The notes: generated from the sequence alone by a model not told the origin. Shown: positions 9,973 through 18,136, counted from the first letter of the stretch. The stretch: DNA of 64,000 bases from Haloechinothrix alba (GCF_900188115.1 NZ_FZNW01000010.1:124001-188000), one strand, 5' to 3'. Translations and numbers: made by a program.

Positions 9973-10745
9973 GGCTGGTGCCCTCCCTTGTCGTGGTTCG
10001 ACGCGGCCGGCAGCGCCGCCTCACCGGAGGCCTCGGTGATCATCGCGTGGCTCACCTCCAGCTCGAGAGCGGCGTCCACGGTACCGTCCGTGCCCGCGTC
10101 AAGGGCGCGCTTCGCCAGCGCGGCGGCGACGGGGTTGCGGGCGATCTCGCTCGCGTGCCGCAGGGCCGTAGGCAGCAGCTCCGCTTCCTCGACCACGGTG
10201 CTGACCATGCCGAGCCGTGCCGCGGCCGGTGCGTCCAGGTCGCCACCGAGCAGCACGAGCTCCTTGGCCTTGAGCGGGCCGAGGAGCGCGGGCAGCAGCC
10301 GGGATGCCGCTCCCGTGACGCTGAGCCCGAGCCCGACCTCGGGGAAGCGGAACACCGCGTCGCGGGCGGCGAGCAGGAGGTCGCAGCCGATCGCGAACTC
10401 GGCCCCAGCACCGATCGCGTAGCCGTGCACCGCGGCCAGCACCGGCTGGCGCAGGTTCCGGATGCGCCGCGTGACGGCCTGCAGCCGCTCCAGCCGCGCG
10501 CGCGAGTCACCCTCCGGCAGCGGCTCCTTGAGGTCGTGCCCGGCACAGAACGCGCGCCCGCGGCCGGCGAGGACCACCGCACCCGGTGTGGGGTCGGCGG
10601 CATCGACGGCGTCGAGCGCGGCGAGGAGGTCGTCGACCAGTTCGGGGACGACGGCGTTCCGGCGATCCGGCCGGTTCAGCCGGATCGTGGCCACCCCGTC
10701 GGATATGTCGACATCCACGGTGCGCGGTCGTTGCGGTTGCGGCAT
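9969..10745 (-). CDS. Enoyl-CoA hydratase/isomerase family protein
   Basis: Crotonase-fold enzyme, 258 aa, first gene of the hydratase-ligase-TetR-PPTase operon. GRGRAFCAGHDLKE forms the first oxyanion-hole strand and HGYAIGAGAEFAIGCDLLLA the second, followed by FRFPEVGLGLSVTGAASRLLP. At the position where hydratases carry the second catalytic glutamate, the sequence reads GLGLSVTGAA rather than G-x-x-P-x-x-G, so isomerase or another crotonase activity is as likely as hydration. The long upstream reading frame is not coding; the ATG at 10745 (MPQPQRP) matches the family start, although the ribosome-binding site is weak. Confidence 0.82.
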   Translation of the reverse strand: MPQPQRPRTVDVDISDGVATIRLNRPDRRNAVVPELVDDLLAALDAVDAADPTPGAVVLAGRGRAFCAGHDLKEPLPEGDSRARLERLQAVTRRIRNLRQPVLAAVHGYAIGAGAEFAIGCDLLLAARDAVFRFPEVGLGLSVTGAASRLLPALLGPLKAKELVLLGGDLDAPAAARLGMVSTVVEEAELLPTALRHASEIARNPVAAALAKRALDAGTDGTVDAALELEVSHAMITEASGEAALPAASNHDKGGHQP

Positions 10746-10762
10746 GAGTGCCAGTCTAGACG

Positions 10763-10784
10763 AACCGATCGACCGATCGATAGG
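10763..10784. promoter_or_regulatory. Candidate TetR operator upstream of the hydratase operon
   Basis: The segment contains CGATCGACCGATCGA, overlapping direct and inverted GATCG repeats, 18-40 bp before the hydratase start codon. The operon encodes its own TetR protein. The position fits an autoregulatory operator; binding is inferred only. Confidence 0.4.
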
Positions 10785-10896
10785 CTTCCGGTATGTGCGA
10801 GCGGGTACGAGTGATGGGCGAGCGCTCCGGATGACACGCACCGGCACACGCCGGTGCGCCCCTGGGGCGACGAGGCACAGGAAGCGGAGGACGGCG

Positions 10897-11340
10897 ATGC
10901 CCGTTCGGGACGCGTGGCCGTCGGATCTCGACGAGATCTGCGCGATGATCGAGGAGCATGCCGAGTACGAGGGCAACGCGAGCCTGCGGCTGGACCGTGC
11001 GGCGATGGAGGGGTACCTGTTCGGTGCGCATCCCAAGGCCTGGGTGGTGCTGGCGCATCCCGGGGGCGCGCCGGAGTCCGTGGCGGGGTTCGCGTTCTGC
11101 TGCTGGAACTTCTCCACATGGGAGGGCAGGCCCGGGATCTGGATGGACGACCTGTTCGTCCGGCCCCGTTACCGCCGCGACGGGTTCGGCTCCCAACTGC
11201 TCACCGAGCTGCGATCCCGTACCGACGGCCGCGTCGAGTGGGAGATGCAGGACGGCAACAGCAAGGCGGCGGCCTTCTACGAACGGCTCGGCGCCTACCC
11301 GGTGACCGGCTGGACCCGGTACCGCTGGAAACCCCGGTAG
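10897..11340 (+). CDS. GNAT family N-acetyltransferase
   Basis: Acetyl-CoA-dependent acetyltransferase of 147 aa. The four GNAT regions can be followed: IEEHAEYEG near the start, WMDDLFVRPRYRRDGFGSQLL (beta-4 and the pyrophosphate-binding R/Q-x-x-G-x-G/A loop as RRDGFG), and DGNSKAAAFYERLGAYPV at the end. This arrangement resembles the diamine/spermidine acetyltransferase-like group. The substrate cannot be told. The start ATG has GGAGG six bases upstream; the longer open frame upstream runs antisense to the hydratase gene and is ignored. Confidence 0.88.
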   Translation: MPVRDAWPSDLDEICAMIEEHAEYEGNASLRLDRAAMEGYLFGAHPKAWVVLAHPGGAPESVAGFAFCCWNFSTWEGRPGIWMDDLFVRPRYRRDGFGSQLLTELRSRTDGRVEWEMQDGNSKAAAFYERLGAYPVTGWTRYRWKPR

Positions 11341-11364
11341 CGGGCCGGGTCGTATCGTGGGGAC

Positions 11365-12048
11365 ATGGCTGAGGAGTTGGACCGGCGGTCCTCGTCGATA
11401 GAGGACTACGTCAGGGTCATCTACGGGCTCGCGGAGCGCGGCGAGGAGGTCACCAACACCTCCCTGGCCGCACGGCTGCAGGTCAGCCCGTCCTCGGCGT
11501 CCGGAATGGTGACGAAGCTGTCCCAGCAGGGGCTGGTCGCGCACGTGCCGTACCGAGGGATCGGGCTGACCTCGCAGGGGTACGCGCTGGCCCGCTCCGT
11601 GCTGCGCAGGCACCGCCTCATCGAGACGTTCCTGGTCTCGGAGCTGGGCTACACCTGGGACGAGGTGCACGCCGAGGCCGACGCGCTCGAGCACGCCGTG
11701 TCCGACCTGCTGGTCAACCGCATCTCGGCCAAGCTCGGCAACCCCCAGCGGGACCCGCACGGCGACCCGATCCCTGCGCACGACGGCACGGTCGAGGAGC
11801 TGGAGACCCGCCAGCTGCACGAGCTCGAGCCGGGCGTGGTCGGTGAGATCGTGCGGGTCTGGGACACCGACCCCGAGCTGCTGCGGTTCCTCGCCGACCG
11901 GGCGATCGGGCTGGGCGCGCGCATCGAGGTGCTCGAGCGGCAACCCTTCGGTGGACCCCTTGTCGTCAAGGTCGGCGCACCCCCTTCGGAGGCCACCCAC
12001 GCCCTCGGCACCGAGGCCGCCCAGGCCCTCTCGGTAGCCGTGCTCTAG
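11365..12048 (+). CDS. DtxR/MntR family metal-dependent regulator
   Basis: A 227-aa protein with an N-terminal winged helix (SSSIEDYVRVIYGLAERG, then SLAARLQVSPSSASGMVTKL), a dimerisation and metal-binding domain (RRHRLIETFLVSELGYTWDEVHAEADALEHAVSD), and a C-terminal SH3/FeoA-like domain. The helix-turn-helix and dimer domain carry the His/Glu residues used as metal ligands in DtxR/IdeR/MntR. Length and the GNPQRDPHGDPIP segment match actinobacterial IdeR/MntR paralogues. It senses Fe or Mn and represses metal uptake genes; which metal is not decided here. It is 24 bp downstream of the GNAT gene, possibly co-transcribed. Confidence 0.9.
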   Translation: MAEELDRRSSSIEDYVRVIYGLAERGEEVTNTSLAARLQVSPSSASGMVTKLSQQGLVAHVPYRGIGLTSQGYALARSVLRRHRLIETFLVSELGYTWDEVHAEADALEHAVSDLLVNRISAKLGNPQRDPHGDPIPAHDGTVEELETRQLHELEPGVVGEIVRVWDTDPELLRFLADRAIGLGARIEVLERQPFGGPLVVKVGAPPSEATHALGTEAAQALSVAVL

Positions 12049-12254
12049 CACCCCGCCGTGCCTGCCGGCCCGGCATGCCGTGTCGAGTACTCCGGCACCC
12101 TGTGCCGGCCGGTCGGACACGCCATACCGGCGTGCACGGAGCGGTCACCTGCCGTTCGTGCACGTCCCGGATGTCCGGAGAGTGTCTTTACGCGAGGATG
12201 ATCCGGCCGGTGGCATCGTGAAGTTCGGTACCGCCGAGGACACGGGAGGTCGGC

Positions 12255-12968
12255 ATGCGAACGATCGGGCTGCTGGGTGGCATGAGCTGGGTGAGCAGCG
12301 CCGAGTACTACCGTCTGCTGAACGAGCGCACGAGCGACGTGCTCGGCACGCCCCATTCTGCACGGTGCGTGCTGTACTCAGTGGACTTCGCCGACATCGA
12401 ACGGATGCAGGCCGACGGGCGGTGGGACGAGGCAGCCGCCGTCCTCGGCGACGCCGCCCGTGCGGTCCAGTCGGCAGGCGCGGAGCTGCTGGTGCTGTGC
12501 ACCAACACCATGCACAAGGTCGCGGACGAGATCCAGGCGGCGATCGACATCCCGCTGCTGCATCTCGCCGACGTGACGGCCCGTGCCGTGCTCGACGCCG
12601 GTATCACCAGGGTGGGGCTGCTCGGGACCGCCTACACCATGGAACAGGACTACTACCGCACCCGCGTCGAGCGGCACGGCCTGGACGTGCTCGTGCCCGG
12701 CGCGGATGATCGGGCAACCGTGCACCGGAGCATTTTCGACGAGTTGGTGAACGGCACCATCTCGGATGCCTCCCGGCGGAGCTACCAGCAGATCATCGCC
12801 GGGCTCGCCGAAGCCGGCGCGGAAGGAGTGATCCTCGGCTGCACCGAGATCGAGCTGTTGATCGGCCGTTCAGACAGCCCGCTGCCGACCTTCCCCACCA
12901 CCCGGTTGCACGTCGACGCCGCGGTCGCGGCCGCACTCGACGAGCACGTGGGTACCGGGCAGTCCTGA
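12255..12968 (+). CDS. Aspartate/glutamate racemase family protein
   Basis: Cofactor-independent amino acid racemase, 237 aa, the usual length. The N-terminal TIGLLGGMSWVSSAEYY is diagnostic of the aspartate racemase/YgeA group. The two catalytic cysteines are visible in LCTNTMH (Cys82) and ILGCTEIEL (Cys196). It interconverts L- and D-aspartate or another acidic amino acid. It is monocistronic, with 206 bp upstream (12049-12254) in which no other feature is evident. Confidence 0.88.
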   Translation: MRTIGLLGGMSWVSSAEYYRLLNERTSDVLGTPHSARCVLYSVDFADIERMQADGRWDEAAAVLGDAARAVQSAGAELLVLCTNTMHKVADEIQAAIDIPLLHLADVTARAVLDAGITRVGLLGTAYTMEQDYYRTRVERHGLDVLVPGADDRATVHRSIFDELVNGTISDASRRSYQQIIAGLAEAGAEGVILGCTEIELLIGRSDSPLPTFPTTRLHVDAAVAAALDEHVGTGQS

Positions 12969-13059
12969 GCCCTACGGAGCACCGCGAGCCGCTGGCGCGA
13001 ACCCGGTAGCTCGGCGCCGGGTGTGCGGACGACGAGTTCCACCGGTTTCCGACCCAGAT

Positions 13060-13081
13060 TGTGCAACAACTAGGTTGCACA
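13060..13081. promoter_or_regulatory. Palindromic operator, copy 1, upstream of the SRPBCC-arsR operon
   Basis: TGTGCAAC, a 6-nt spacer, then GTTGCACA: perfect 8-bp arms. An identical-core copy follows 10 bp later. Likely bound by the ArsR protein encoded in the operon. Confidence 0.6.
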
Positions 13082-13091
13082 TCATTCGTCG

Positions 13092-13115
13092 ATGTGCAAC
13101 TGTATAGTTGCACAT
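13092..13115. promoter_or_regulatory. Palindromic operator, copy 2, upstream of the SRPBCC-arsR operon
   Basis: ATGTGCAACT, spacer GTAT, AGTTGCACAT: perfect 10-bp arms, ending 24 bp before the SRPBCC start codon. It shares the TGTGCAAC half-site with copy 1, which indicates two dimers of one regulator. Confidence 0.65.
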
Positions 13116-13139
13116 ATTGCGCCGAGTGAAGGAGTAGCT

Positions 13140-13586
13140 GTGAACGCAGATCGGATCGAACGCGACATACTGATCGCGGCCCCGGTGGAGCGGGTCTGGT
13201 CGCTGGTGGCCGAACCCGGGTTCTGGGCGGCCGACGAGGCGAACCTGTCCGGCGCGATCGCCGAGGAAGGCGAATTGACGGTCGTCAAGCACGCCCAGCA
13301 CGGCGAATTTCCGGTGCGTGTGGAGAAGGTGGAGCCGCCGACATACGTGGCGTATCGCTGGGTGAGTGCGTTCCCCGGGGAAGCGCTGCGCGAGGACAAC
13401 AGCACCCTTGTGGAGTTCACGTTGACCGCGGAGGGCGACAAGATCCGGCTACGCGTGGTGGAGAGCGGGTTCGCGGCACTGAACACGTCGGAGGACAACC
13501 GCCAGAACGTGATCAAGGATCACTCCAACGGCTGGCCACAGTGTCTCGATGCGTTGAAGGCGCGCGCCGAGCAATCCCGGGTGTGA
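13140..13586 (+). CDS. SRPBCC (AHSA1/START-like) domain protein
   Basis: A 148-aa ligand-binding protein of the Aha1/SRPBCC fold. The start IERDILIAAPVERVWSLVAEPGFW and the C-terminal HSNGWPQCLDALKARAE are typical of the AHSA1 proteins that pair with ArsR regulators. The GTG at 13140 has AAGGAG six bases upstream and is preferred to an ATG at 13092 that lies inside the operator. Its stop overlaps the arsR start (TGATG), so they are coupled. Such pairs are thought to respond to small hydrophobic ligands, but the ligand is unknown. Confidence 0.88.
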   Translation: MNADRIERDILIAAPVERVWSLVAEPGFWAADEANLSGAIAEEGELTVVKHAQHGEFPVRVEKVEPPTYVAYRWVSAFPGEALREDNSTLVEFTLTAEGDKIRLRVVESGFAALNTSEDNRQNVIKDHSNGWPQCLDALKARAEQSRV

Positions 13587-13951
13587 TGGACGAACGTGAC
13601 GACACTGTGGAAACCGTCGACAGCGTGCTCGCTGCGCTGTCGGACCCGAGACGGCGGCAGTTGCTCGACTTGCTCGCCGAACAGGGGGAGGCCACCGCGA
13701 CGACCCTCGCCGAGCGACTCCCCGTCTCCCGGCAGGCGGTGGTCAAGCACCTCGCGACTCTCGACGCTGCTGGACTGGTCTCGGTAACCCGGGTCGGACG
13801 CGAGGTGCGGTACGCGATCCGGACGGCAGGTGTGAACGCTACAGCCCAGTGGATGGCCGCGCTCGCGGACGACTGGGACCGGCGACTGGCGAAGATCAAG
13901 CGTGTCGCCGAGGCGGCCGAACGGGATTCACGCTCGCCACGACACGACTGA
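13586..13951 (+). CDS. ArsR family winged-helix regulator
   Basis: A 121-aa DNA-binding protein. VLAALSDPRRRQLLDLLAEQGEATATTLAERLPVSRQ begins the winged-helix core, followed by AVVKHLATLDAAGLVS and the wing VGREVRYAI. There is no CxC metal motif in the recognition helix, so it is of the non-metal ArsR class that partners SRPBCC proteins. It probably binds the two TGTGCAAC palindromes at 13060-13115 and represses its own operon. It is translationally coupled to the gene before it. Confidence 0.9.
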   Translation: MDERDDTVETVDSVLAALSDPRRRQLLDLLAEQGEATATTLAERLPVSRQAVVKHLATLDAAGLVSVTRVGREVRYAIRTAGVNATAQWMAALADDWDRRLAKIKRVAEAAERDSRSPRHD

Positions 13952-13968
13952 CAAGGACGATGCACGCG

Positions 13969-14445
13969 ATGGATACGACAGCACTTCGCAGTTCCTATGA
14001 CAGGTTGCTCGATGTGGCCGCGATCCCGGATCTCGGCAATGCCGCCGACGGAGGATGGAACGCCGATCAGATCCTGGCCCACATCCTCAGTGTCGATGCC
14101 GGGATCGCCTCGGTCGCACTCGGCGTCGTCTCGGGCGCACGCCCCGCCTTCGACAACCGGATCTCCCTCGACACGTGGAATCTTGACCGGATCATCGCCG
14201 AGCACTCCGGCAGGGTGGAACTCATCGATCACGTACGGAGCCAGGCCACCGTCCTGTGTGACATCGCCGACCAACTCAACGACACAGCCGCCGCTGTTCT
14301 GGTGCCTTCATTCCTTCTGTCCAACGATGCGCTCGTGCTGGACCAGCCGATCCCGCTCGCCGACCTCATCGATGGTCTCGCCGAGAACCACGTACCCGCG
14401 CACACCCGACAACTCCTCGACCTTCGAGTTCCCGGCAACACCTGA
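13969..14445 (+). CDS. DinB-like / mycothiol-dependent isomerase N-terminal-fold protein
   Basis: A protein of about 158 aa with the four-helix bundle pattern of DinB/MDMPI proteins: SYDRLLDVAAI, then WNADQILAHILSVDAGIASVAL, and a C-terminal LADLIDGLAENHVPAHTRQL helix. The metal-ligand histidines of DinB (one in the second helix, two near the end) can be placed at LAHIL and HVPAH. The ATG at 13969 is nine bases after another ATG; AAGGA stands 11 bp before it. It is the third gene of the SRPBCC-arsR operon, 17 bp after arsR. Function is unknown. Confidence 0.65.
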   Translation: MDTTALRSSYDRLLDVAAIPDLGNAADGGWNADQILAHILSVDAGIASVALGVVSGARPAFDNRISLDTWNLDRIIAEHSGRVELIDHVRSQATVLCDIADQLNDTAAAVLVPSFLLSNDALVLDQPIPLADLIDGLAENHVPAHTRQLLDLRVPGNT

Positions 14446-14619
14446 GGCCGGCGAAACGAGTCATCCTGTCCGACGAGGAGGGCGTTGTTCGTCCTACCGG
14501 ATCCGGAGTACGTGCGGTGGTGCGGTCCGGTGACGGATAGTGTCAAGCCCGCGACGCGAATGCTGTGTAGCTGCTCCCTGAGCCCTCTGGTCTTCCGCGA
14601 GCCGCAGGCGCGGCCCTCG

Positions 14620-15063
14620 TCAGCCCGAAGGGGAGAGCACAACGACGGGTATCTCGCGGTCGGTCTTGCGCTGGTAGGCGCGGTAGCGGTCGTTGTTGAC
14701 CTCGTTGACGATCTCCCACAGCCGCGCGTGGCCCTCGTCGGCGGGGTACACCGGCCGGGCGGTGACGGGGATCCGGTCCCGCCCGACCTGGATCTCGCAC
14801 TGCGGGTTGGCGGTGACGTTGTGCAGCCACGCCGGTGCCTTGCGCGCACCGCCGTTGGAGGCGGTGATCAGGTAACGGTCTCCATCGCTGGCGTAGGTCA
14901 GCGCCGACGTGCGCGGCTGGCCCGTGCGGCGTCCGGTGCAACGCAGCAGCAGCGAGGGCGGCATGCGCGGCACGCGGTGTCCGAGCCGACCGCCGCTGCG
15001 CTCGTAGATGAGCTGGTGCAGGGCCAGCGTCTTGACGAAGGTCTTGGTCAGCAGCTTGTCCAT
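14620..15063 (-). CDS. Deazaflavin (F420)-dependent nitroreductase family protein (Ddn-like)
   Basis: Split-barrel protein of 147 aa. The phrases LLRCTGRRTGQPRTSALTY, GDRYLITASNGGARKAPAWL, HNVTANPQCEIQVG and ARLWEIVNEVNNDRYRAYQRKTDREIPVV are typical of the Ddn/Rv3547 group, which uses reduced F420 and probably reduces quinones. It lies 40 bp downstream of kstR on the same strand, so it is likely co-transcribed with it and controlled by KstR. In M. tuberculosis ddn lies between fadA5 and an SDR gene of the sterol cluster (recalled knowledge); in this genome that interval (59486-59588) holds only repeats. Confidence 0.85.
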   Translation of the reverse strand: MDKLLTKTFVKTLALHQLIYERSGGRLGHRVPRMPPSLLLRCTGRRTGQPRTSALTYASDGDRYLITASNGGARKAPAWLHNVTANPQCEIQVGRDRIPVTARPVYPADEGHARLWEIVNEVNNDRYRAYQRKTDREIPVVVLSPSG

Positions 15064-15103
15064 CGCCGCCGAGTTTACGCGCCAGTAGGTAAGCGCCGTG
15101 CGG

Positions 15104-15733
15104 CTAGCTCGACGTGCCGTTGATCAGGAGGCGCACCGAGAGCTCGAGACGCTGGTGCACGTCGGAGGCCGAGGCGCGCCTGCTGACCCACGCGATGAGG
15201 TTGGCCATCCACACGTCGGCGATCAGGTGGAAGATCGCCCGATCGTGTTCGGTGGGCTCCTGCTTGCCCATGGCGGTGGCGAACATGTCCTCCATCAGCC
15301 CGCCGACCAGCTCGACCTCCGCGGCGGCCGTGGTGTCGGCGAACATGAACGCGCGCACCATCGCCTCGGTCAGATGCGGGTCCCGTTGCAAGGCACGCGT
15401 GGTCTTGCCGAGCACGAACACCAGCCGGTCCGCCGGCGTCTCCCCGGGGATGGTGGTGCGTTCGAGCTTGTCCCTCGTCTGCTGGAACTCGCGCGCGAGC
15501 CCGGCGACGAGCAGGTGCACCTTGGACGGGAAGTACCGGTAGAGGGTGCCCAGTGCGACCTCGGCCTTGTCGGCGACCGCGCGCATCTGCACTGCGTTGT
15601 AGCCACCGCTGGCAGCCAGTGCGAGCGTCGCGTCGATGATGCGCTTGCGCCGGTCGCGCTGCGCAGGTGAACCCGGTTCCTCACCCTTCGGGGTGGGGAT
15701 CTCGGAGGATCGTGGATTGGCCTTGGGCGGCAC
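15104..15733 (-). CDS. kstR: TetR-family sterol catabolism repressor KstR
   Basis: Represses side-chain and A/B-ring sterol genes and releases DNA when a 3-oxo-cholestenoyl-CoA is bound (known for M. tuberculosis KstR). The core SPAQRDRRKRIIDATLALAA, YNAVQMRAVADKAEVALGTL and YRYFPSKVHLLVAGLAREF, then LTEAMVRAFMFADTTAAAEV, matches KstR very closely. The frame is open to 15862, but the GTG at 15733 (AAGGGGGA nine bases upstream) gives 209 aa, close to the 199 aa of KstR; starting further up would overlap the operator region. It is divergent from fadE34, as in mycobacteria. Two KstR-like boxes in the shared intergenic region suggest autoregulation. Confidence 0.95.
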   Translation of the reverse strand: MPPKANPRSSEIPTPKGEEPGSPAQRDRRKRIIDATLALAASGGYNAVQMRAVADKAEVALGTLYRYFPSKVHLLVAGLAREFQQTRDKLERTTIPGETPADRLVFVLGKTTRALQRDPHLTEAMVRAFMFADTTAAAEVELVGGLMEDMFATAMGKQEPTEHDRAIFHLIADVWMANLIAWVSRRASASDVHQRLELSVRLLINGTSS

Positions 15734-15788
15734 GGGATGTTCCCCCTTGCGCGGCGTCAGGAGCGTTCCGTGCTCAGGATACAACCAC

Positions 15789-15802
15789 GGAACCTGTTTC
15801 AG
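15789..15802. promoter_or_regulatory. Candidate KstR box (kstR side)
   Basis: GGAACCTGTTTCAG keeps the AAC-N2-GTT core of the KstR consensus TAGAACnnGTTCTA with degenerate ends. It lies 56 bp upstream of the kstR start. Confidence 0.5.
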
Positions 15803-15866
15803 TGCCAGTGGTCGGCGGCGGTTCGTTGGTCGTCGGTGATGGCTCGATGGGATATCGACCATGCAC

Positions 15867-15880
15867 TATAACATGTTCTA
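15867..15880. promoter_or_regulatory. KstR box upstream of fadE34
   Basis: TATAACATGTTCTA differs from the KstR consensus by one base and lies 37 bp before the fadE34 start. It probably also controls kstR. Confidence 0.8.
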
Positions 15881-15916
15881 GTATTGTGTGGCGGGAACGA
15901 CGTATGTGGAGGAACT

Positions 15917-18136
15917 GTGCCGCTCGCCATCACGGATACCCAGCAGGCCTTGGCCTCATCGGTGCGCGACTGGACCGCGCGTACCGGCCCGATAGCCGCG
16001 GTACGTGCCGCTGAGGGGCACGGAGTCACCCCGGACTCGTCCGGCAGCGGTTGGCACGACCTCGCCGCGATCGGTGTGCTCGGCATCGCCGTGCGCTCCG
16101 ACCTCGGCGGTGCGGGCGGCACGGTCACCGACGCCGCCGCTGCCCTGGAGGAGGCCGCGGCGGGGCTGGCACCCGGCCCGGTGCTGCCCACTGCGCTCGC
16201 GGCGCTCGTGCTCGACCGCGCCAGGGGGCCCGCGGCGACCAAGGAGGTCACCCCGCAGCTGGCCGCGGGAGAGGCCCACGCGGGCGTCGCGCTCGAACCG
16301 TTCGGTGTCACCGCACGCCGTGCGGACGGGGGTGGGTTGGTCGTCTCCGGCGAGGCAGGCATCGTGTTCGGGGCCGACGCGGGCGCCCACCTGGTGCTTT
16401 CCGCGGACGTGGGCGGCGTGCCGACCTGGTTCGTGCTCGCGCCCGGCCGGGATGGGGTGGCAGTGCGGCCGTGCACGCCGGTGGACTTCTCCCGGACGGC
16501 CGCGCGGGTGCGGCTCGACGAGGTCGAGGTGCCCGCGGACGCGGTCCTGGACACCCTGTCCACCGAGCACGTCCGCGACATCGCGGCCACCCTGGTGAGC
16601 GCGGAGGCCTCCGGCATCGCCCGATGGTGCGTGCGCACCGCGAGCGAGTACGCGACCACCCGTGAGCAGTTCGGCCGCCCCATCGGGGCGTTCCAGGCCG
16701 TCAAGCACCTGTGCGCGACCGCGTTGTGCCGCGCGGAGCAGGCGACGGCACTGGCCTGGGACGCGGCACGGGCCGCGGAGGCGGCCACGGATCAGGCCGG
16801 CGAGCAGTCCGTCGCCGACCAGCACGCCTTCGCCACGGCCGCGGCCGCCGCCTACGCCCCGGACGCGGCTGTCGACAACGCCAAGGACTGTATCCAGGTG
16901 CTCGGCGGTATCGGCTTCACCTGGGAGCACGACGCGCACCTGTACCTCCGACGCGCGCTGGCACTGCGCCGGATGCTCGGCGGCACCGCGAGCTGGCGCG
17001 GCAGGCTGGCCGGGCTGGCCGGGGACGGCCACCGGCGCGGCGTGACGCTGGAGGAGGCCGAATGGGACGCCGGGGCCGAGGAGATGGCCGAGCAGCGTGC
17101 CCGGGTGCGCGAGGTGGTCTCCGGCATCGCCGCGTTACCGCCGGACCGGCGCAGGGACGAGCTGGTCGACTCCGGTTACCTGGTGCCGCACTGGCCGAGG
17201 CCGTACGGTCTGGACGCCTCGCCCGCGCTGCAGCTGGTGATCGACGAGGAGCTGGAGCGGGCGGGCGTCGCGCGGCCCGAGCTGGTGATCGGGGCATGGG
17301 CGGCCCCGACGATCCTGGCGCACGGCACCGAACGGCAGGCGGAACGGTTCGTCGGCCCGACGTTGCGTGGCGAGATCACCTGGTGCCAGCTGTTCAGCGA
17401 GCCGGGTGCCGGCTCGGACCTGGCGTCACTGCGCACCACGGCAACCAGGGTCGCAGGCGGCTGGGTCCTGAACGGCCAGAAGGTGTGGACCTCGGTGGCA
17501 CACGAGGCGGACTGGGCGATCTGCCTTGCCCGCACGGATCCCGAAGCCCCGAAACACAAGGGCATCACGTATTTCCTGGTGGACATGCGTTCGGACGGGA
17601 TCGAGACGCGGCCGCTCCGGGAGATCACCGGCGACTCGAGGTTCAACGAGGTCTTCCTCACCGAGGTGTCCGTGCCCGACGACGCGGTGGTCGGCGAGCC
17701 CGGCCAGGGATGGAAGCTCGCGCGCACCACGCTTGCCAACGAGCGTGTCGCGATGTCCGGCGGGCCGTCCCTCGGCGACGGGCTCGAGCAGCTGGTGGCG
17801 CGGCGGGACGGCATGTCGGATGACGAGCTCGGTGGGCTGGTCGCGCAGGGGCATGCGTGTTCTGTGCTGGACGCGCGTGCCACGCTGCGTAGCCTCGGTG
17901 GGCACGGCGGCGGCGCCGAGTCCAGCGTGCGCAAGCTGGTCGGCGTGTGGCACCGGCAGGCGGTAGCCGAGGCCGCGCTCGGCGAGTTGGGCACCGAGGG
18001 CGCCGTCGTGACCGAGGACGGCGAGGAGGTCGTGCACGAGTTCCTGCTGAGCCGGTGCCTGAGCATCGCGGGCGGGACGACGCAGGTGCTGCTCAACGTG
18101 GCGGCGGAACGCCTGCTGGGTCTACCGCGCGACTGA
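15917..18136 (+). CDS. fadE34: Fused two-domain acyl-CoA dehydrogenase FadE34 (ChsE3)
   Basis: Dehydrogenates the C5 side-chain CoA thioester of sterols or bile acids (3-oxo-cholenoyl-CoA in M. tuberculosis). At 739 aa it is a head-to-tail fusion of two acyl-CoA dehydrogenase units (about 1-360 and 365-739), the special build of FadE34. In the first half REQFGRPIGAFQAVKHLCA and QVLGGIGFTWEHDAHLYLRR are seen; in the second, WCQLFSEPGAGSDLASLRTT, VLNGQKVWTSVAHEADW and the terminal IAGGTTQVLLNVAAERLLG. The GTG at 15917 follows GGAGGA. It is divergent from kstR with a KstR box between them. Its 3' end overlaps the convergent lipase gene by 15 bp. Confidence 0.93.
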   Translation: MPLAITDTQQALASSVRDWTARTGPIAAVRAAEGHGVTPDSSGSGWHDLAAIGVLGIAVRSDLGGAGGTVTDAAAALEEAAAGLAPGPVLPTALAALVLDRARGPAATKEVTPQLAAGEAHAGVALEPFGVTARRADGGGLVVSGEAGIVFGADAGAHLVLSADVGGVPTWFVLAPGRDGVAVRPCTPVDFSRTAARVRLDEVEVPADAVLDTLSTEHVRDIAATLVSAEASGIARWCVRTASEYATTREQFGRPIGAFQAVKHLCATALCRAEQATALAWDAARAAEAATDQAGEQSVADQHAFATAAAAAYAPDAAVDNAKDCIQVLGGIGFTWEHDAHLYLRRALALRRMLGGTASWRGRLAGLAGDGHRRGVTLEEAEWDAGAEEMAEQRARVREVVSGIAALPPDRRRDELVDSGYLVPHWPRPYGLDASPALQLVIDEELERAGVARPELVIGAWAAPTILAHGTERQAERFVGPTLRGEITWCQLFSEPGAGSDLASLRTTATRVAGGWVLNGQKVWTSVAHEADWAICLARTDPEAPKHKGITYFLVDMRSDGIETRPLREITGDSRFNEVFLTEVSVPDDAVVGEPGQGWKLARTTLANERVAMSGGPSLGDGLEQLVARRDGMSDDELGGLVAQGHACSVLDARATLRSLGGHGGGAESSVRKLVGVWHRQAVAEAALGELGTEGAVVTEDGEEVVHEFLLSRCLSIAGGTTQVLLNVAAERLLGLPRD

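Noticed and set aside
13092-13139. ATG at 13092 as start of the SRPBCC protein
   Set aside because: It lies in the palindromic operator and lacks a ribosome-binding site; GTG at 13140 has AAGGAG at proper distance.
15734-15862. 43-codon N-terminal extension of KstR
   Set aside because: It would overlap the operator region; KstR proteins are about 200 aa and the GTG at 15733 has a good ribosome-binding site.
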